Origin: Aliiglaciecola lipolytica
GTDB lineage: Bacteria > Pseudomonadota > Gammaproteobacteria > Enterobacterales > Alteromonadaceae
NCBI RefSeq assembly: GCF_018860635.1
Contig: NZ_JAHKPT010000030.1
Span: 111,639 to 175,638, forward strand
DNA length: 64,000 bases
Reading direction: 5' to 3'
Positions within the stretch are counted from its first letter, which is position 1; each line of letters opens with the position of its first letter. The position numbers and the translations under genes are program-made. Below are positions 27,205-36,895 of the stretch, piece after piece. A model generated the notes under the pieces. The model was given only the letters and a program-made list of their open reading frames with translations, made no database searches and was not told the DNA's origin.

Positions 27205-30200
27205 TGAACTCATCTTCCCATCATCAACAAGACTTACCGTCTTTGTCGGTGCGCCGACCCGTACTTATCGTGGTAATCAATTTGTTAATCATGATAGCGG
27301 GAATTGCTGCACTAAGCGGTCTTGAAGTGCGTGAGTTACCCGATGTAGACCGTCCTAGGTTAACTGTTTCTGCTAGCTATCCGGGAGGTTCCCCCGAAAC
27401 TGTTGACATGGAGGTAACGAGTCGACTAGAAGGCGCTATTGCGCGTGTAAGTGGGGTTGACTCCATCAGAGCACAAAGTGAAGAGGGCAATTCACGAACC
27501 GTTGTGGAATTTCGTCCCGGTATCAATTTAGAAGACGCTGCCAATGAAACCCGTGAAGCAATTAGCCGAGTGCAACGGGAATTACCCGATGAAGTTGAAC
27601 GACTTTCTATTATCAAAGCGGATAACGACGCTCAAGCAGTAGTTAGCTTAGCTGTTTCCAGTGACAACATGAGCATGGAAGCAATGACCGAAATGGTTGA
27701 AACTGACTTAGCGCCGATGTTTCTGAGTATTCCTGGAGTCGCCGATGTGCGGCTTAATGGTGACCGAGAGCGGGTGTTACGCGTCACAATCGATCCTTTA
27801 CGATTAACCAGTTTTGGCTTATCGGTAACAGATGTGGCTGATGCCCTCAGACTTGCCCCTTTCGATGTTCCAGCGGGTAGCCTCAGGTCTACCGACCAAA
27901 CACTGATTGTTAGAGCAGACGCGACCTCGGTGACCACAGATCAAGTTGAAAATATTGTTATTAGAGGCGACACCCGTGTGGCAGATGTGGCAAGTGTGTA
28001 TTTTGGTCCCGCGGACGCGCAAAGTCTGGTGCGTCTAGACGGTACCCCTGTCATCGGGTTGGGGGTTTTACGGCAAGCCAGCTCAAACACCATTGAAATT
28101 TCAAATGAAGTTCTGAAAATGGTCAAGCAACAACAGTTGCGATTTCCAGAGTTAAATATCGTCGTCACCTCAGATGATGCGGAATTTATCCGTGGCTCTG
28201 TAGAAGAAGTAATTACCTCGTTGACGTTTACTATTGGCCTAGTTGTATTAACGCTTTGGGTGTTTATCGGCTCCGGTCGGGCAACAATTGTACCTGCACT
28301 TGCTATACCTGTGTCTTTAGTCGGTGGCTTGGCGGTGATGTGGATGTTAGGTTTTTCGATAAATATTCTCACACTGTTGGCATTGGTGCTGGCCACAGGT
28401 CTGATTGTTGACGATGCTATTGTGGTCTCAGAAAATATACAACGACGGCGCTCGCTCGGTTTAGGGGCAAGAGCGGCGGCGGTTATCGGCAGTCGCGAGG
28501 TGTTTTTCGCTGTAGTAGCAACCACAGCCGTATTGGCCGCAGTGTTTATTCCTATTGCATTTTTGCCGTCAACGGCGGGACGTTTATTTCGTGAATTTGG
28601 TGGTGTCTTAGCCAGTTCAGTGATTATTTCATCTTTTGTGGCTTTGTCTCTAGTGCCGGCATTAACTGCGAGACTACCAATTAAGAAAAATAGTAAGCAT
28701 TTTTTGGGCGGTTTTGGGCAATGGTGCTCTCGGGGTTACGAGCGAAGTCTAGCTTGGAGCTTACGCTATGGCTGGTTAATTTTATTACTCTCATTGGCTG
28801 CTGGGGCATACGCCGGTTATTTATATCAATCATTAGATAATGAGCTTTTACCCAACGAAGATCGCGGTAATATCCGTATTTTTGCCCGAGGTCCCGATGG
28901 TGTAGGGGTTAACTTCATGGATCGCCAAGCCATGCAAATAGAAAATGCATTGATGCCTTATGTTGAAAAAGGTGAGGTTAAATCAATTTATACCGTAGTC
29001 GGGCAGTGGGATCCTAATATTGTGTTTATTACGGCGCCTTTGGTGCCTTGGGATGAACGTAGTCAATCGCAACAACAGATTATTGAGCAATTACAAGCTG
29101 AAGTTGGCGCAATTCCCGGCGCACCAGGTCGAGCTTTTGGTTCGAATAGTCTAAATTTACGGGGCCAAGGCGGAGGATTGGAACTGGCTTTGACCGGCGA
29201 AGAGTATGCTGAAATTTATCAGGCTTCGCTAGATTTTAAAGCAAAAATTGAACAACAGCTTTCAGGGTTTGGCGACATTCAAATTTCCTATCAACCTACG
29301 CAACCGCAATTGCGAGTGAATATAGATAGACGTCGAGCTGAAGAATTGGGGGTATCATTTTCGGATATATCAACCACCCTCAGAGCGGCTATCAATGGTG
29401 ATGACATCGCAGATTTGAATGTGGGTGATCAGGCCATACCAATCATTCTGCAGGCATCTAATGCCAATTTAGCTAATCCTTCTGATCTCACCAACCTTTA
29501 TGTATCTTCACAAAATGGTGGTTTAGTACCGCTATCTAGTCTTGCTTATATAACCGAAGAAGGTGTTGCATCAGAACTTGAACGTCATGCTCAACGCCGC
29601 TCGATTAAATTGGAACTAGAATTGGTTGATGACTCTTCGATGCAAACATCGGTAGAAAGTATTCGCCAATTAGCCCAAGAAACCTTGCCGCCAGGAATTG
29701 GCTTAGTGTTTCTTGGTGAAGCTAAAACATTCGAAGAGACCTCTCAACAAGTGCTGATGACCTATGTGTTGGCGTTTATTATAGTTTTATTAGTACTGGC
29801 GGCTCAATTTGAAAGTGTGAATAGTGCTGTGGTGGTGATTTTAACCGTGCCTTTTGGTATCGCATCTGCCTTATTCGCTCTTTATATCACTGGAATTTCG
29901 ATTAATATTTATTCGCAAATTGGTTTGGTGATGTTGATAGGCCTATTGGCTAAAAATAGTATTTTGCTGGTGGAGTTTGCCGACCAAATGCGTGACCAAG
30001 GCTACAGTGTTTATGCTGCCATTATAGAAGCCGGCAAAGTTAGATTACGGCCGATTATGATGACCTTAGTGTCTACCATTTTAGGTGGTTTACCTTTAAT
30101 CCTCTCTACCGGTGCTGGAGCTGAAGCTAGAAACGCTATTGGTTGGGTCGTTTTTGGTGGGCTTGGAATTGCAGTGGTGTTCACCCTTTATCTAACTCCA

Positions 30201-30308
30201 GTGCTGTATTTAGGATTAGCCAGATTCACTAAACCAAGAGCAGACGAAGCCAAACGTCTTGATGAAGAACTAGATAAAGCCAGTGCCGCGGGGATCGCCG
30301 TAGAATAG
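27204..30308 (+). CDS. RND multidrug efflux permease (HAE1 type)
   Basis: This 1034-aa inner-membrane pump has the usual internal duplication: TM1, large periplasmic loop, TM2-6, then TM7, second loop, TM8-12. Diagnostic blocks are RRPVLIVVINLLIMIAG, ASYPGGSPETVDMEVT, the proton-relay Asp pair in GLIVDDAIVVSENI (TM4), and GKVRLRPIMMT before TM11. The start has AGGAG eight bases upstream. By family it exports hydrophobic or amphiphilic compounds by proton antiport with the adjacent adaptor. Related small adaptor-pump pairs without their own outer-membrane gene are common in Alteromonas and Vibrio. Substrate is unknown. Confidence 0.92.
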   Translation: MNSSSHHQQDLPSLSVRRPVLIVVINLLIMIAGIAALSGLEVRELPDVDRPRLTVSASYPGGSPETVDMEVTSRLEGAIARVSGVDSIRAQSEEGNSRTVVEFRPGINLEDAANETREAISRVQRELPDEVERLSIIKADNDAQAVVSLAVSSDNMSMEAMTEMVETDLAPMFLSIPGVADVRLNGDRERVLRVTIDPLRLTSFGLSVTDVADALRLAPFDVPAGSLRSTDQTLIVRADATSVTTDQVENIVIRGDTRVADVASVYFGPADAQSLVRLDGTPVIGLGVLRQASSNTIEISNEVLKMVKQQQLRFPELNIVVTSDDAEFIRGSVEEVITSLTFTIGLVVLTLWVFIGSGRATIVPALAIPVSLVGGLAVMWMLGFSINILTLLALVLATGLIVDDAIVVSENIQRRRSLGLGARAAAVIGSREVFFAVVATTAVLAAVFIPIAFLPSTAGRLFREFGGVLASSVIISSFVALSLVPALTARLPIKKNSKHFLGGFGQWCSRGYERSLAWSLRYGWLILLLSLAAGAYAGYLYQSLDNELLPNEDRGNIRIFARGPDGVGVNFMDRQAMQIENALMPYVEKGEVKSIYTVVGQWDPNIVFITAPLVPWDERSQSQQQIIEQLQAEVGAIPGAPGRAFGSNSLNLRGQGGGLELALTGEEYAEIYQASLDFKAKIEQQLSGFGDIQISYQPTQPQLRVNIDRRRAEELGVSFSDISTTLRAAINGDDIADLNVGDQAIPIILQASNANLANPSDLTNLYVSSQNGGLVPLSSLAYITEEGVASELERHAQRRSIKLELELVDDSSMQTSVESIRQLAQETLPPGIGLVFLGEAKTFEETSQQVLMTYVLAFIIVLLVLAAQFESVNSAVVVILTVPFGIASALFALYITGISINIYSQIGLVMLIGLLAKNSILLVEFADQMRDQGYSVYAAIIEAGKVRLRPIMMTLVSTILGGLPLILSTGAGAEARNAIGWVVFGGLGIAVVFTLYLTPVLYLGLARFTKPRADEAKRLDEELDKASAAGIAVE

Positions 30309-30335
30309 GTTTTAAATTTGCCAATAAATTATGCT

Positions 30336-30366
30336 GGCAGACAGTACAAAGTGCCTACTGTCTGCC
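30336..30366. terminator. Perfect 10-bp hairpin after the RND pump gene
   Basis: GGCAGACAGT and ACTGTCTGCC pair around an 11-nt loop, 28 bp after the pump stop and between it and the convergent DUF2797 gene. There is no T-tract on either side. A role in transcript ending or 3' protection is inferred. Confidence 0.45.
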
Positions 30367-30427
30367 TAGCCAAATAGTGTTAGATTTACTGCTATAGTCG
30401 CTAAAAACTAACCTATAAATAATTAAC

Positions 30428-31267
30428 TTAGTTGGTTGTAATGTCTAAATGGTACCCTGAGTATTTACGCATATTAATCACCCTATCATTATCTAACATC
30501 CAGTATTGTCCCTTGATGCCATTTAGCACACCTTCAAACTCGAATTCTTTATCCAAATTAATTGACTTGATTTTACTTGGGTACTCAGACACAGGGTATT
30601 GAATGTCAATTGCGGGCATATCGATTAGGCTGATTGCTTGTAGCCCATATTGTGAGCCAATATCATCTAATTCCATTTCCACTAAACCAAATAAGTGTTC
30701 TCGCATGGCAATTAAGTCAGCTTCTTTAGGGTGCTCTTTTAGCATCGCTCGCCAATTCGTTTTATCGGCAATATGTTGCTTAATTACCGTTTCAACTAAG
30801 CCACTGAGCAACCTGTTCTTTACCCGTAAGATAGGTATTGCTTGAGTTGCTCCTTGGTCGATCCAGCGGCTTGAAACACCATCGCTAACGTGCCTAGTAA
30901 TCCCCACTTTTAAGGTGCCGGTATTGGCTAGATACACAAAATGATCGTTCATGCAGTTGTCTTCCCCCCATTGGGGTTCACGACAAGTTCCTTGCTCATA
31001 ATGGCAAGTTTCAGGTTTGATTATACAAGTATCGCACTGAGCTAGTTTCATTAAACAGCGATAACAATAGCCTTGATTAAAGCTTTTTTTGGTTTTTGTA
31101 TTGCAATGGACACAATTAATCACGCCCTGATAGCTTACTTTCAGCGCGGTTCCAATTAATGGATTCATGCTGATGTGCGAATCACCAATAGGTAAACTAT
31201 ATTCAACCGTAGAGCCAATTTCAGCTTGACCGCGCATTTTGCGAATATTTCCAGAATAAGTGGGCAT
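30428..31267 (-). CDS. DUF2797 family protein
   Basis: This 279-aa soluble protein matches DUF2797 by pattern. A Cys-rich N-terminal part has CVHC, CYRC, CDTC and CHYEQGTC pairs, giving at least two possible zinc knuckles (about residues 50-100). It is followed by HFVYLANTGTLKVGITR, a stretch that recalls the start of a GIY-YIG fold, and VSSRWIDQGA. The C-terminal half has no recognised motif. It is monocistronic and convergent with the RND pump gene. The family has no function known to me. Nucleic-acid binding or cleavage is only a guess from the zinc and GIY-YIG-like features. Confidence 0.8.
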   Translation of the reverse strand: MPTYSGNIRKMRGQAEIGSTVEYSLPIGDSHISMNPLIGTALKVSYQGVINCVHCNTKTKKSFNQGYCYRCLMKLAQCDTCIIKPETCHYEQGTCREPQWGEDNCMNDHFVYLANTGTLKVGITRHVSDGVSSRWIDQGATQAIPILRVKNRLLSGLVETVIKQHIADKTNWRAMLKEHPKEADLIAMREHLFGLVEMELDDIGSQYGLQAISLIDMPAIDIQYPVSEYPSKIKSINLDKEFEFEGVLNGIKGQYWMLDNDRVINMRKYSGYHLDITTN

Positions 31268-31589
31268 TAACGTTACTTCTTAGGTTATTGGGCGTTATAT
31301 ATCGCCGTCAAAATAGTGAATCTACATATTATGATGTGGCACTAGTTAATTAAGTTTTGTTGTTTTTTTTGTTGTTTAATTAGCACCGTCATGTTTTAGG
31401 CTAGATAGTTTCCATTTGAAGATAATCTAGTACAAGTTGCGAATGCTAATTGAATCTCTGCTTGATATCAAAAATCAGAGTAAATTTTGTGTGGAAACAA
31501 ACTTTTTGCACATTTTCCGTCTATGTTTCACTTTAGATTAGCATTTGAGATATATTTGACTTGGGCAAATTACCGATGCGGGATCCATA
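31268..31589. other. Non-coding gap with no clear element
   Basis: The gap is AT-rich, with a T/G-only run near 31350-31377. It must hold the divergent promoters of the DUF2797 and phosphatase genes. I could not assign a confident -35/-10 pair, operator or small RNA. Confidence 0.4.
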
Positions 31590-32063
31590 ATGATAAAATT
31601 GTTGTATGCAGTGTTACTTTTATTGCCACTAAATGGCTACTGTTATGACTTGTATCTGGTTCGCCATTTTGAAAAACAATCTGGTGGCATTGATCCTGGA
31701 TTGACTCAACAAGGTCAGCTTCGTGCTGAAGCCCTTGCTGATTATTTAATGCCGAAAAATATTCAACACATTTATTCAACTAAGTATCACCGAACCAAGC
31801 AGACAGCCCAGCCTTTCTCACAACGATCAGGACTAGATGTGCAATTCTACTCGCCTAAGCAACTGACAGCTTTTGTTCAGAGTATCAAGGCACTGCAAAC
31901 TAATGTGCTGATAGTCGGTCACAGTAATACGACTCCTGAGTTAATTTCTGCGTTAGGGGGCGTTGCTACTAAAATTGATGAAAGTGAATATGGTGAACTG
32001 TTTATTTTGCAAATCTGTGATGATCGTGTAAACACCAAAAGTATATTTATCTCAGCGCCTTAA
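31590..32063 (+). CDS. Periplasmic histidine phosphatase superfamily protein
   Basis: This short protein (157 aa) has a signal peptide (MIKLLYAVLLLLPLNGYCY) and then the phosphatase signature LVRHFEK, with the phospho-accepting His26. The second conserved His is in VGHSNTTPEL, and STKYHRTKQTAQPF supplies the arginine-type pocket. It is small compared with typical phosphoglycerate-mutase-like enzymes and close to SixA-like or exported branches. The export signal suggests a periplasmic phosphomonoesterase acting on an unknown substrate. It stands alone, 85 bp upstream of a GGDEF gene on the same strand. Confidence 0.85.
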   Translation: MIKLLYAVLLLLPLNGYCYDLYLVRHFEKQSGGIDPGLTQQGQLRAEALADYLMPKNIQHIYSTKYHRTKQTAQPFSQRSGLDVQFYSPKQLTAFVQSIKALQTNVLIVGHSNTTPELISALGGVATKIDESEYGELFILQICDDRVNTKSIFISAP

Positions 32064-32148
32064 GCTATTTTTAAAGTTTTTCGAATCGTTTAATAAGCAT
32101 AGCTAAGGTATGAATTAATATAATTTCTTGGATGAAAAATGCACTACA

Positions 32149-34086
32149 ATGAAAACTCAGTTTTCATCAGTGATGGTTAGAGGAAAATTTTTGTATCAGT
32201 TTATTCGACTTATTGTCGCCTTTATCACGATAGGGTTAACAAGCTTGCCGTCAGTTGCCGTACCTATCAGTATGTGGCAATCGCCCTATAATGAATTGAT
32301 TTCACAAAAAGCCAAGGAACCGGCGACAACATTACAAAAATTGCTTGAAAACCCGCCATCAGTGGGACAAGACAGTTTGCAACATGCTCAGCATCATTCT
32401 GCTTTGAGTATGGTTTACTACTCGTTGTCTTTTCCTGCTAAAGCATTAAAACACGCTAGAACCGCCCTTAGCTTTATCGATGCAAAAACCCAACCTTGGT
32501 TATTTCATATGACGAAGCTCAACGAAGCACAGGCTTTGGATTTTGTGGGCAGACCTAAAGAGGGTTTAGTCGGCAGTAGTGCCGCGCTAGTTTGGGCCGA
32601 ATTAAACAACGACGTTAATCTGCTAGTGAGTGCTTTATATGTAAGGGGCATAATTTTTAATTCATTAGTGGATTATCAAGGCGCATTAGTAGACCTGCAA
32701 CGAGCTTACGAACTTGCGCCGCAATCTGTACTGCTAAGCCGTGGAGACGTTGCTGGCATTTTAGCTTTGGTATATGAATATCGACGGGAAGATGCCCTTT
32801 CTATCCCATTTTTTGAAGAAGCCGCAAACTTTCATCAGCAAAATAAAAACTATTTGGAGCTGAGTATTGCGTTATATGGTTTGGGCAGAGCGAATAAGAA
32901 CGTCGGTAACCGTGAACTAGGTCGCTCTCAATTAGAACAATCACAAGACCTAGCCGAGCAAGTGGGGGACGAGCAGGGAGTGGCATATGCTTTGAAAGAA
33001 ATCGCGGGTATTTCTTTGATGGAAAATAATTTTTTAGAAGCAAGGTCGAAATTACAACAGGCATTCAATATTTTCGAGAAAAGTCAAAATATTTACATGC
33101 TTTTAGATACCAGTTTATCTTTGTTAAAAGTCGCTATAGCAGAAAAGAATATTGAAAACGGAAAACAATATTTAGCAGCCGCCAAATCTTACATCGATCC
33201 AGATAATATGCCGGTACAAAATATCTCGCTTGAAGAAATGCATGCCCGTCTATTGGCATTAGAAGGTAAGTACCCAGAGGCATTTGAAAAGCTAGAAGCA
33301 ACAGTATCTTGGAAACAACGAGTTTTGAGTCAACAAAGTACCCAGCAATTACACAGTTTACGGTCTAAATATGAAATCGAAATTAAGGATCGGGAAAATA
33401 AACTATTAGAACAAGAAAACCGCACACAGCAAATTAGCATCAACGATGTGGAAACTAAAAATTTACAGTTATTAATGCTATTTGGAGCAACTCTAATCAT
33501 ATGTGGTTTATTGATTGTATTGGTGTATCGCACTATCCAAAATCGAAGCAAATTGGAAAAGTTAGCGAATGTAGACGGTTTAACTGGATTGGCCAATCGT
33601 CGCCATGCTTTTGAGTTACTGCAACAACAAATTGAGTTGGCCAGTCGACATAAATTTAAATTGTCAGTGGCTATTGTTGATATCGATTTGTTTAAAAAAA
33701 TAAATGACACCTTTGGTCATGCTGCTGGTGACGAGGTGTTAACCAGTTTTGGTGGCTTATGTTTAGATACTTTCCGTCAAACTGATGTAATAGGTAGAAT
33801 TGGCGGTGAAGAGTTTATGATCGCATTGCCCCATACATCCCTTGGTGATGCTGAAAAAACACTTAAAAGTTTATCCCATAAGGTTAAACAACTACCGATT
33901 TCATTTGATCTAAATGGACTCAGTCTATCTATCTCTACCGGTTTAGCCGAATATGCTCAAGGCATGACACTAGAGTGTTTAATGGCGCAATGCGATAAAG
34001 CCCTTTATCAAGCGAAACGAGGGGGGAGAGATAAGGTTGTGATTTTTGATGAGCAAGATCCATCACTACTGCAATTAGAACTATAA
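32149..34086 (+). CDS. Periplasmic TPR sensor - GGDEF diguanylate cyclase
   Basis: The frame opens at TTG 32128, but ATG 32149 is preferred. Either way a signal peptide follows, near residues 15-37. The next part, about 40-400, is helical TPR-like repeats (about 35-residue spacing, for example YSLSFPAKALKHARTAL, YGLGRANKNVGNRELGRS). A short coiled coil and a membrane helix (LLMLFGATLIICGLLIVLVY) follow, then a cytoplasmic GGDEF domain. The active site is intact (GGEEF, 552-556). A canonical RxxD inhibitory site (RQTD) lies five residues before it, so it should make cyclic di-GMP and be feedback-inhibited. The periplasmic TPR probably binds a protein or peptide signal. It is a single-gene unit. 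Confidence 0.9.
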   Translation: MKTQFSSVMVRGKFLYQFIRLIVAFITIGLTSLPSVAVPISMWQSPYNELISQKAKEPATTLQKLLENPPSVGQDSLQHAQHHSALSMVYYSLSFPAKALKHARTALSFIDAKTQPWLFHMTKLNEAQALDFVGRPKEGLVGSSAALVWAELNNDVNLLVSALYVRGIIFNSLVDYQGALVDLQRAYELAPQSVLLSRGDVAGILALVYEYRREDALSIPFFEEAANFHQQNKNYLELSIALYGLGRANKNVGNRELGRSQLEQSQDLAEQVGDEQGVAYALKEIAGISLMENNFLEARSKLQQAFNIFEKSQNIYMLLDTSLSLLKVAIAEKNIENGKQYLAAAKSYIDPDNMPVQNISLEEMHARLLALEGKYPEAFEKLEATVSWKQRVLSQQSTQQLHSLRSKYEIEIKDRENKLLEQENRTQQISINDVETKNLQLLMLFGATLIICGLLIVLVYRTIQNRSKLEKLANVDGLTGLANRRHAFELLQQQIELASRHKFKLSVAIVDIDLFKKINDTFGHAAGDEVLTSFGGLCLDTFRQTDVIGRIGGEEFMIALPHTSLGDAEKTLKSLSHKVKQLPISFDLNGLSLSISTGLAEYAQGMTLECLMAQCDKALYQAKRGGRDKVVIFDEQDPSLLQLEL

Positions 34087-34174
34087 TAATTAACCAAAAG
34101 CGCATTTTACATCTAATCTAGAGTAGTGAATCAATTCACCAAAACACTTTTGCCCAGCAGACTTTTAATCTGGA

Positions 34175-36613
34175 TTGGTATTCTTCAAAGCTGTACAATT
34201 TGGTTTTTCCTTTGATTCCAACGGAGCGCCTCCGCTATTGCAACATATCCCGCAGAAAGGGTTCATACTCACTCGTAAAGTGGTTGAACGAAATGGTTGT
34301 GCCTGTATCGAATTTTGGTTGAGCACCGAACAAGGACCGGTAAAAATCATTACTGATCAACAAAAACCAGTGATGTTCATTGCAAATCACGATGTATCGC
34401 GCGCTAGGGCTTTGTTAAATCAATCGGGGATTGCGCTTGAATTCAAATCAGTAAAGTTAAAAACATTCGAACACACTTCTGTGAACGCCCTGTATTTTGC
34501 AACTACTGGGCCTTTTTATCGCGCCAGAGATATTCTTGCCGCCGCAAAAATCACTGCATTCGAAAATGACATCAGGTTGCCCGATAGATACATGATGGAG
34601 CGTTTTATCTGTGCTGGTGCTTATTTTACCGGCGAGGTTCAAAATGAGCAGAGCAAGGCAACGTCTGGCTATATTTCGTTGAAAAATGCTCGCCTCAAAC
34701 CCGCTGATTACATTCCGAAACTAACCTTAGTGTCTCTTGATATTGAGTGCAGTATGGACGGCGAACTATATTCAATTGGACTATCTAGCGGCGATTTTAA
34801 ACAAGTCATAATGATCGGGCAGCCGGAAGATAATCAGGATTGGCTGATATGGGTTGAGGATGAAAAACGTCTCATTGAACAATTGAATCTATCTATTACC
34901 CACTTTGATCCAGACCTTATTATTGGCTGGAATATCATTAACTTCGATTTCAAAGTGTTGACCCAAAGAGCCAACAAATTGAACGTGCGATTGCGTCTTG
35001 GGCGAGATGGAAGTGACGTTTACTGGCGTGAGTCGCGAAATGATAGTAACCAGGCGTTTATGAATATTGCTGGACGAGTGGTCATTGATGGTATCGATAG
35101 TTTGAAAACAGCGACTTACCATTTTGATAGTTTTAGTTTGGAAAATGTCGCTCAAGCATTACTTGGAGAGGGAAAAGACACCACTGATGTGGATAATCGT
35201 GTTGCCGCTATTACCCATGATTTTAATCATAACAAACTAAAATTAGCTAAATATAATCTGCAAGATTGTGTGTTAGTGGAAAGAATCTTTGAGCATACCA
35301 ACTTAATTAGTTATTTACTGTTACGAAGCCAATTAACTGGGCTGGAACTGGATAAAATTGGTGGTTCTGTAGCTGCCTTTATTAATCTCTATCTGCCTAA
35401 ACTCCATCGTTCTGGGTATGTATCGCCCAATCGACCCGCAAATGGCGGGTTAGCAAGTCCTGGCGGATATGTAATGGACTCATTTCCTGGCTTATACAAA
35501 AACGTATTGGTACTCGATTTCAAGAGTCTTTACCCTTCTATCATCCGTACTTTCAAAATCGACCCACTAGGTTTAGTGGAGGGGTTACTTGAGCCGGAAA
35601 ACGCTATTCCGGGCTTTCGTGGCGGTTTATTTTCGAGGGATAAACACTTTCTTCCCGATATTATTACCAGCTTGTGGCGACAAAGAGATGAGGCAAAGCG
35701 TCAACAGGATACGGCTCGCTCGCAAGCAATTAAAATCATAATGAATTCGTTTTATGGTGTTCTGGGATCTGGTGGCTGTCCCTTTTATGACACACGCTTA
35801 GCAAGTTCAATCACTATGCGCGGCCATGAAATTATGCAAACCACCGCTGCATGGATTGAAGAAAAAGGTTACAAAGTCATTTATGGAGATACTGACTCTA
35901 CTTTCGTTTGGCTAGAAAATACTAAGGGAGTAGAACAAGCGTTGGATATAGGAAAGACTCTTGAGCGAGAGATTAACCAAATGTGGCAACAAAAAATTCA
36001 ACAGCAACTCGATTTGCCATGTCACCTAGAAATAGAGTTTGAAACCTTATTTTCAACCTTTTTGATGCCGACCATTCGGGGCGCTGAAACGGGCAGCAAA
36101 AAGCGCTATGCAGGTTTGAAGTATGCTTCAGGTAAACAACCTGAACTCATATTTAAAGGTTTGGAAACGGTTCGTTCTGATTGGACCAAACTCGCTAAAG
36201 AATTTCAACCAACCTTGTATAGAATGGTGTTTGCTAATCAGGATGTAAGTGCTTACTTGCTTAATGTGATAAGAAAAATAAGGTCAGGGGAGTGTGACGA
36301 ACAACTAGTATATCGAAAACGACTACGCCAACCTTTGCTCCAATACACGAAAAATGTGCCACCTCACGTAAAAGCTGCCCGTATTGCCGATGAGCAAAAC
36401 AAACAGCTCAACAAACCACTTCGTTATCAAAACAAAGGCTGGATAAGTTATGTGATTACCTTAGATGGTCCTCAGCCTGTAGATTACATTCATTCAGCCT
36501 TAGACTATGAACATTACATTGATAAACAAATTAGGCCCATCGCAGAAGGTATTTTACCTTTCATAAATGTCTCCTTTGAAGACATCACTAGCGATCAACT
36601 GGGCCTGTTTTGA
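34175..36613 (+). CDS. polB: DNA polymerase II (family B)
   Basis: This protein aligns by eye along its full length with E. coli Pol II, up to the C-terminal QLGLF. Exonuclease site DIE is at 189-191, the polymerase motif A at DFKSLYPSIIRTF, and YGDTDST with the catalytic Asp pair is at 570-576. In E. coli the enzyme works in SOS-induced translesion and replication restart. The frame opens at TTG 34175 and no in-frame ATG lies near the expected N-terminus (GFILTR block at residue 29). A TTG at 34238 would give a length closer to E. coli. I saw no CTGT-N8-ACAG LexA box upstream, so SOS control is not supported by sequence here. Its stop touches the stop of the convergent DUF2892 gene. Confidence 0.95.
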   Translation: MVFFKAVQFGFSFDSNGAPPLLQHIPQKGFILTRKVVERNGCACIEFWLSTEQGPVKIITDQQKPVMFIANHDVSRARALLNQSGIALEFKSVKLKTFEHTSVNALYFATTGPFYRARDILAAAKITAFENDIRLPDRYMMERFICAGAYFTGEVQNEQSKATSGYISLKNARLKPADYIPKLTLVSLDIECSMDGELYSIGLSSGDFKQVIMIGQPEDNQDWLIWVEDEKRLIEQLNLSITHFDPDLIIGWNIINFDFKVLTQRANKLNVRLRLGRDGSDVYWRESRNDSNQAFMNIAGRVVIDGIDSLKTATYHFDSFSLENVAQALLGEGKDTTDVDNRVAAITHDFNHNKLKLAKYNLQDCVLVERIFEHTNLISYLLLRSQLTGLELDKIGGSVAAFINLYLPKLHRSGYVSPNRPANGGLASPGGYVMDSFPGLYKNVLVLDFKSLYPSIIRTFKIDPLGLVEGLLEPENAIPGFRGGLFSRDKHFLPDIITSLWRQRDEAKRQQDTARSQAIKIIMNSFYGVLGSGGCPFYDTRLASSITMRGHEIMQTTAAWIEEKGYKVIYGDTDSTFVWLENTKGVEQALDIGKTLEREINQMWQQKIQQQLDLPCHLEIEFETLFSTFLMPTIRGAETGSKKRYAGLKYASGKQPELIFKGLETVRSDWTKLAKEFQPTLYRMVFANQDVSAYLLNVIRKIRSGECDEQLVYRKRLRQPLLQYTKNVPPHVKAARIADEQNKQLNKPLRYQNKGWISYVITLDGPQPVDYIHSALDYEHYIDKQIRPIAEGILPFINVSFEDITSDQLGLF

Positions 36614-36841
36614 TCATTCTGGATGATAAGAGTCATCTTTGAAGTCAGGGTATGTATCAATTCCAAGTAATTTATACAGTAAGCAAAATCCAAAACTGCT
36701 GGTATAAAATAATGCTGCGCCAATTACACCTAATACAATGCTTATTGTGGTACCGTATAAACCTTCAACCGCCATTGCCAAAAATGCAAGTGCTAAAATT
36801 GAACGAATTGCTGTATCTAATATGCCAACATTTTGTTTCAT
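36614..36841 (-). CDS. DUF2892 (YgaP-type) small membrane protein
   Basis: The 75-aa protein has the family start QNVGILDTAIRSILALAF and two membrane helices (about 14-30 and 32-55), then the short acidic tail GIDTYPDFKDDSYHPE. No rhodanese domain is fused, unlike E. coli YgaP. The start follows AGGAGATAGAAAA. A perfect FNR/Crp-superfamily half-site pair lies 61 bp upstream, so low-oxygen induction is likely. The function of the stand-alone domain is not established. Roles in sulfur or metal metabolism have been proposed for relatives. Confidence 0.88.
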   Translation of the reverse strand: MKQNVGILDTAIRSILALAFLAMAVEGLYGTTISIVLGVIGAALFYTSSFGFCLLYKLLGIDTYPDFKDDSYHPE

Positions 36842-36895
36842 TTTTCTATCTCCTAATCCGATGTACTTATCTTAGGCTTATGGCATAAATTGATG

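Noticed and set aside
27941..28525. 194-residue antisense frame inside the RND pump gene
   Set aside because: It is a long shadow caused by codon bias on the opposite strand. Its Ser/Thr/Arg-rich sequence resembles no protein, and the pump frame is secure.
34126..34139. GTGAAT-CA-ATTCAC palindrome upstream of polB as a possible LexA box
   Set aside because: It does not match CTGT-N8-ACAG. A short AT-rich palindrome of this size is expected by chance.
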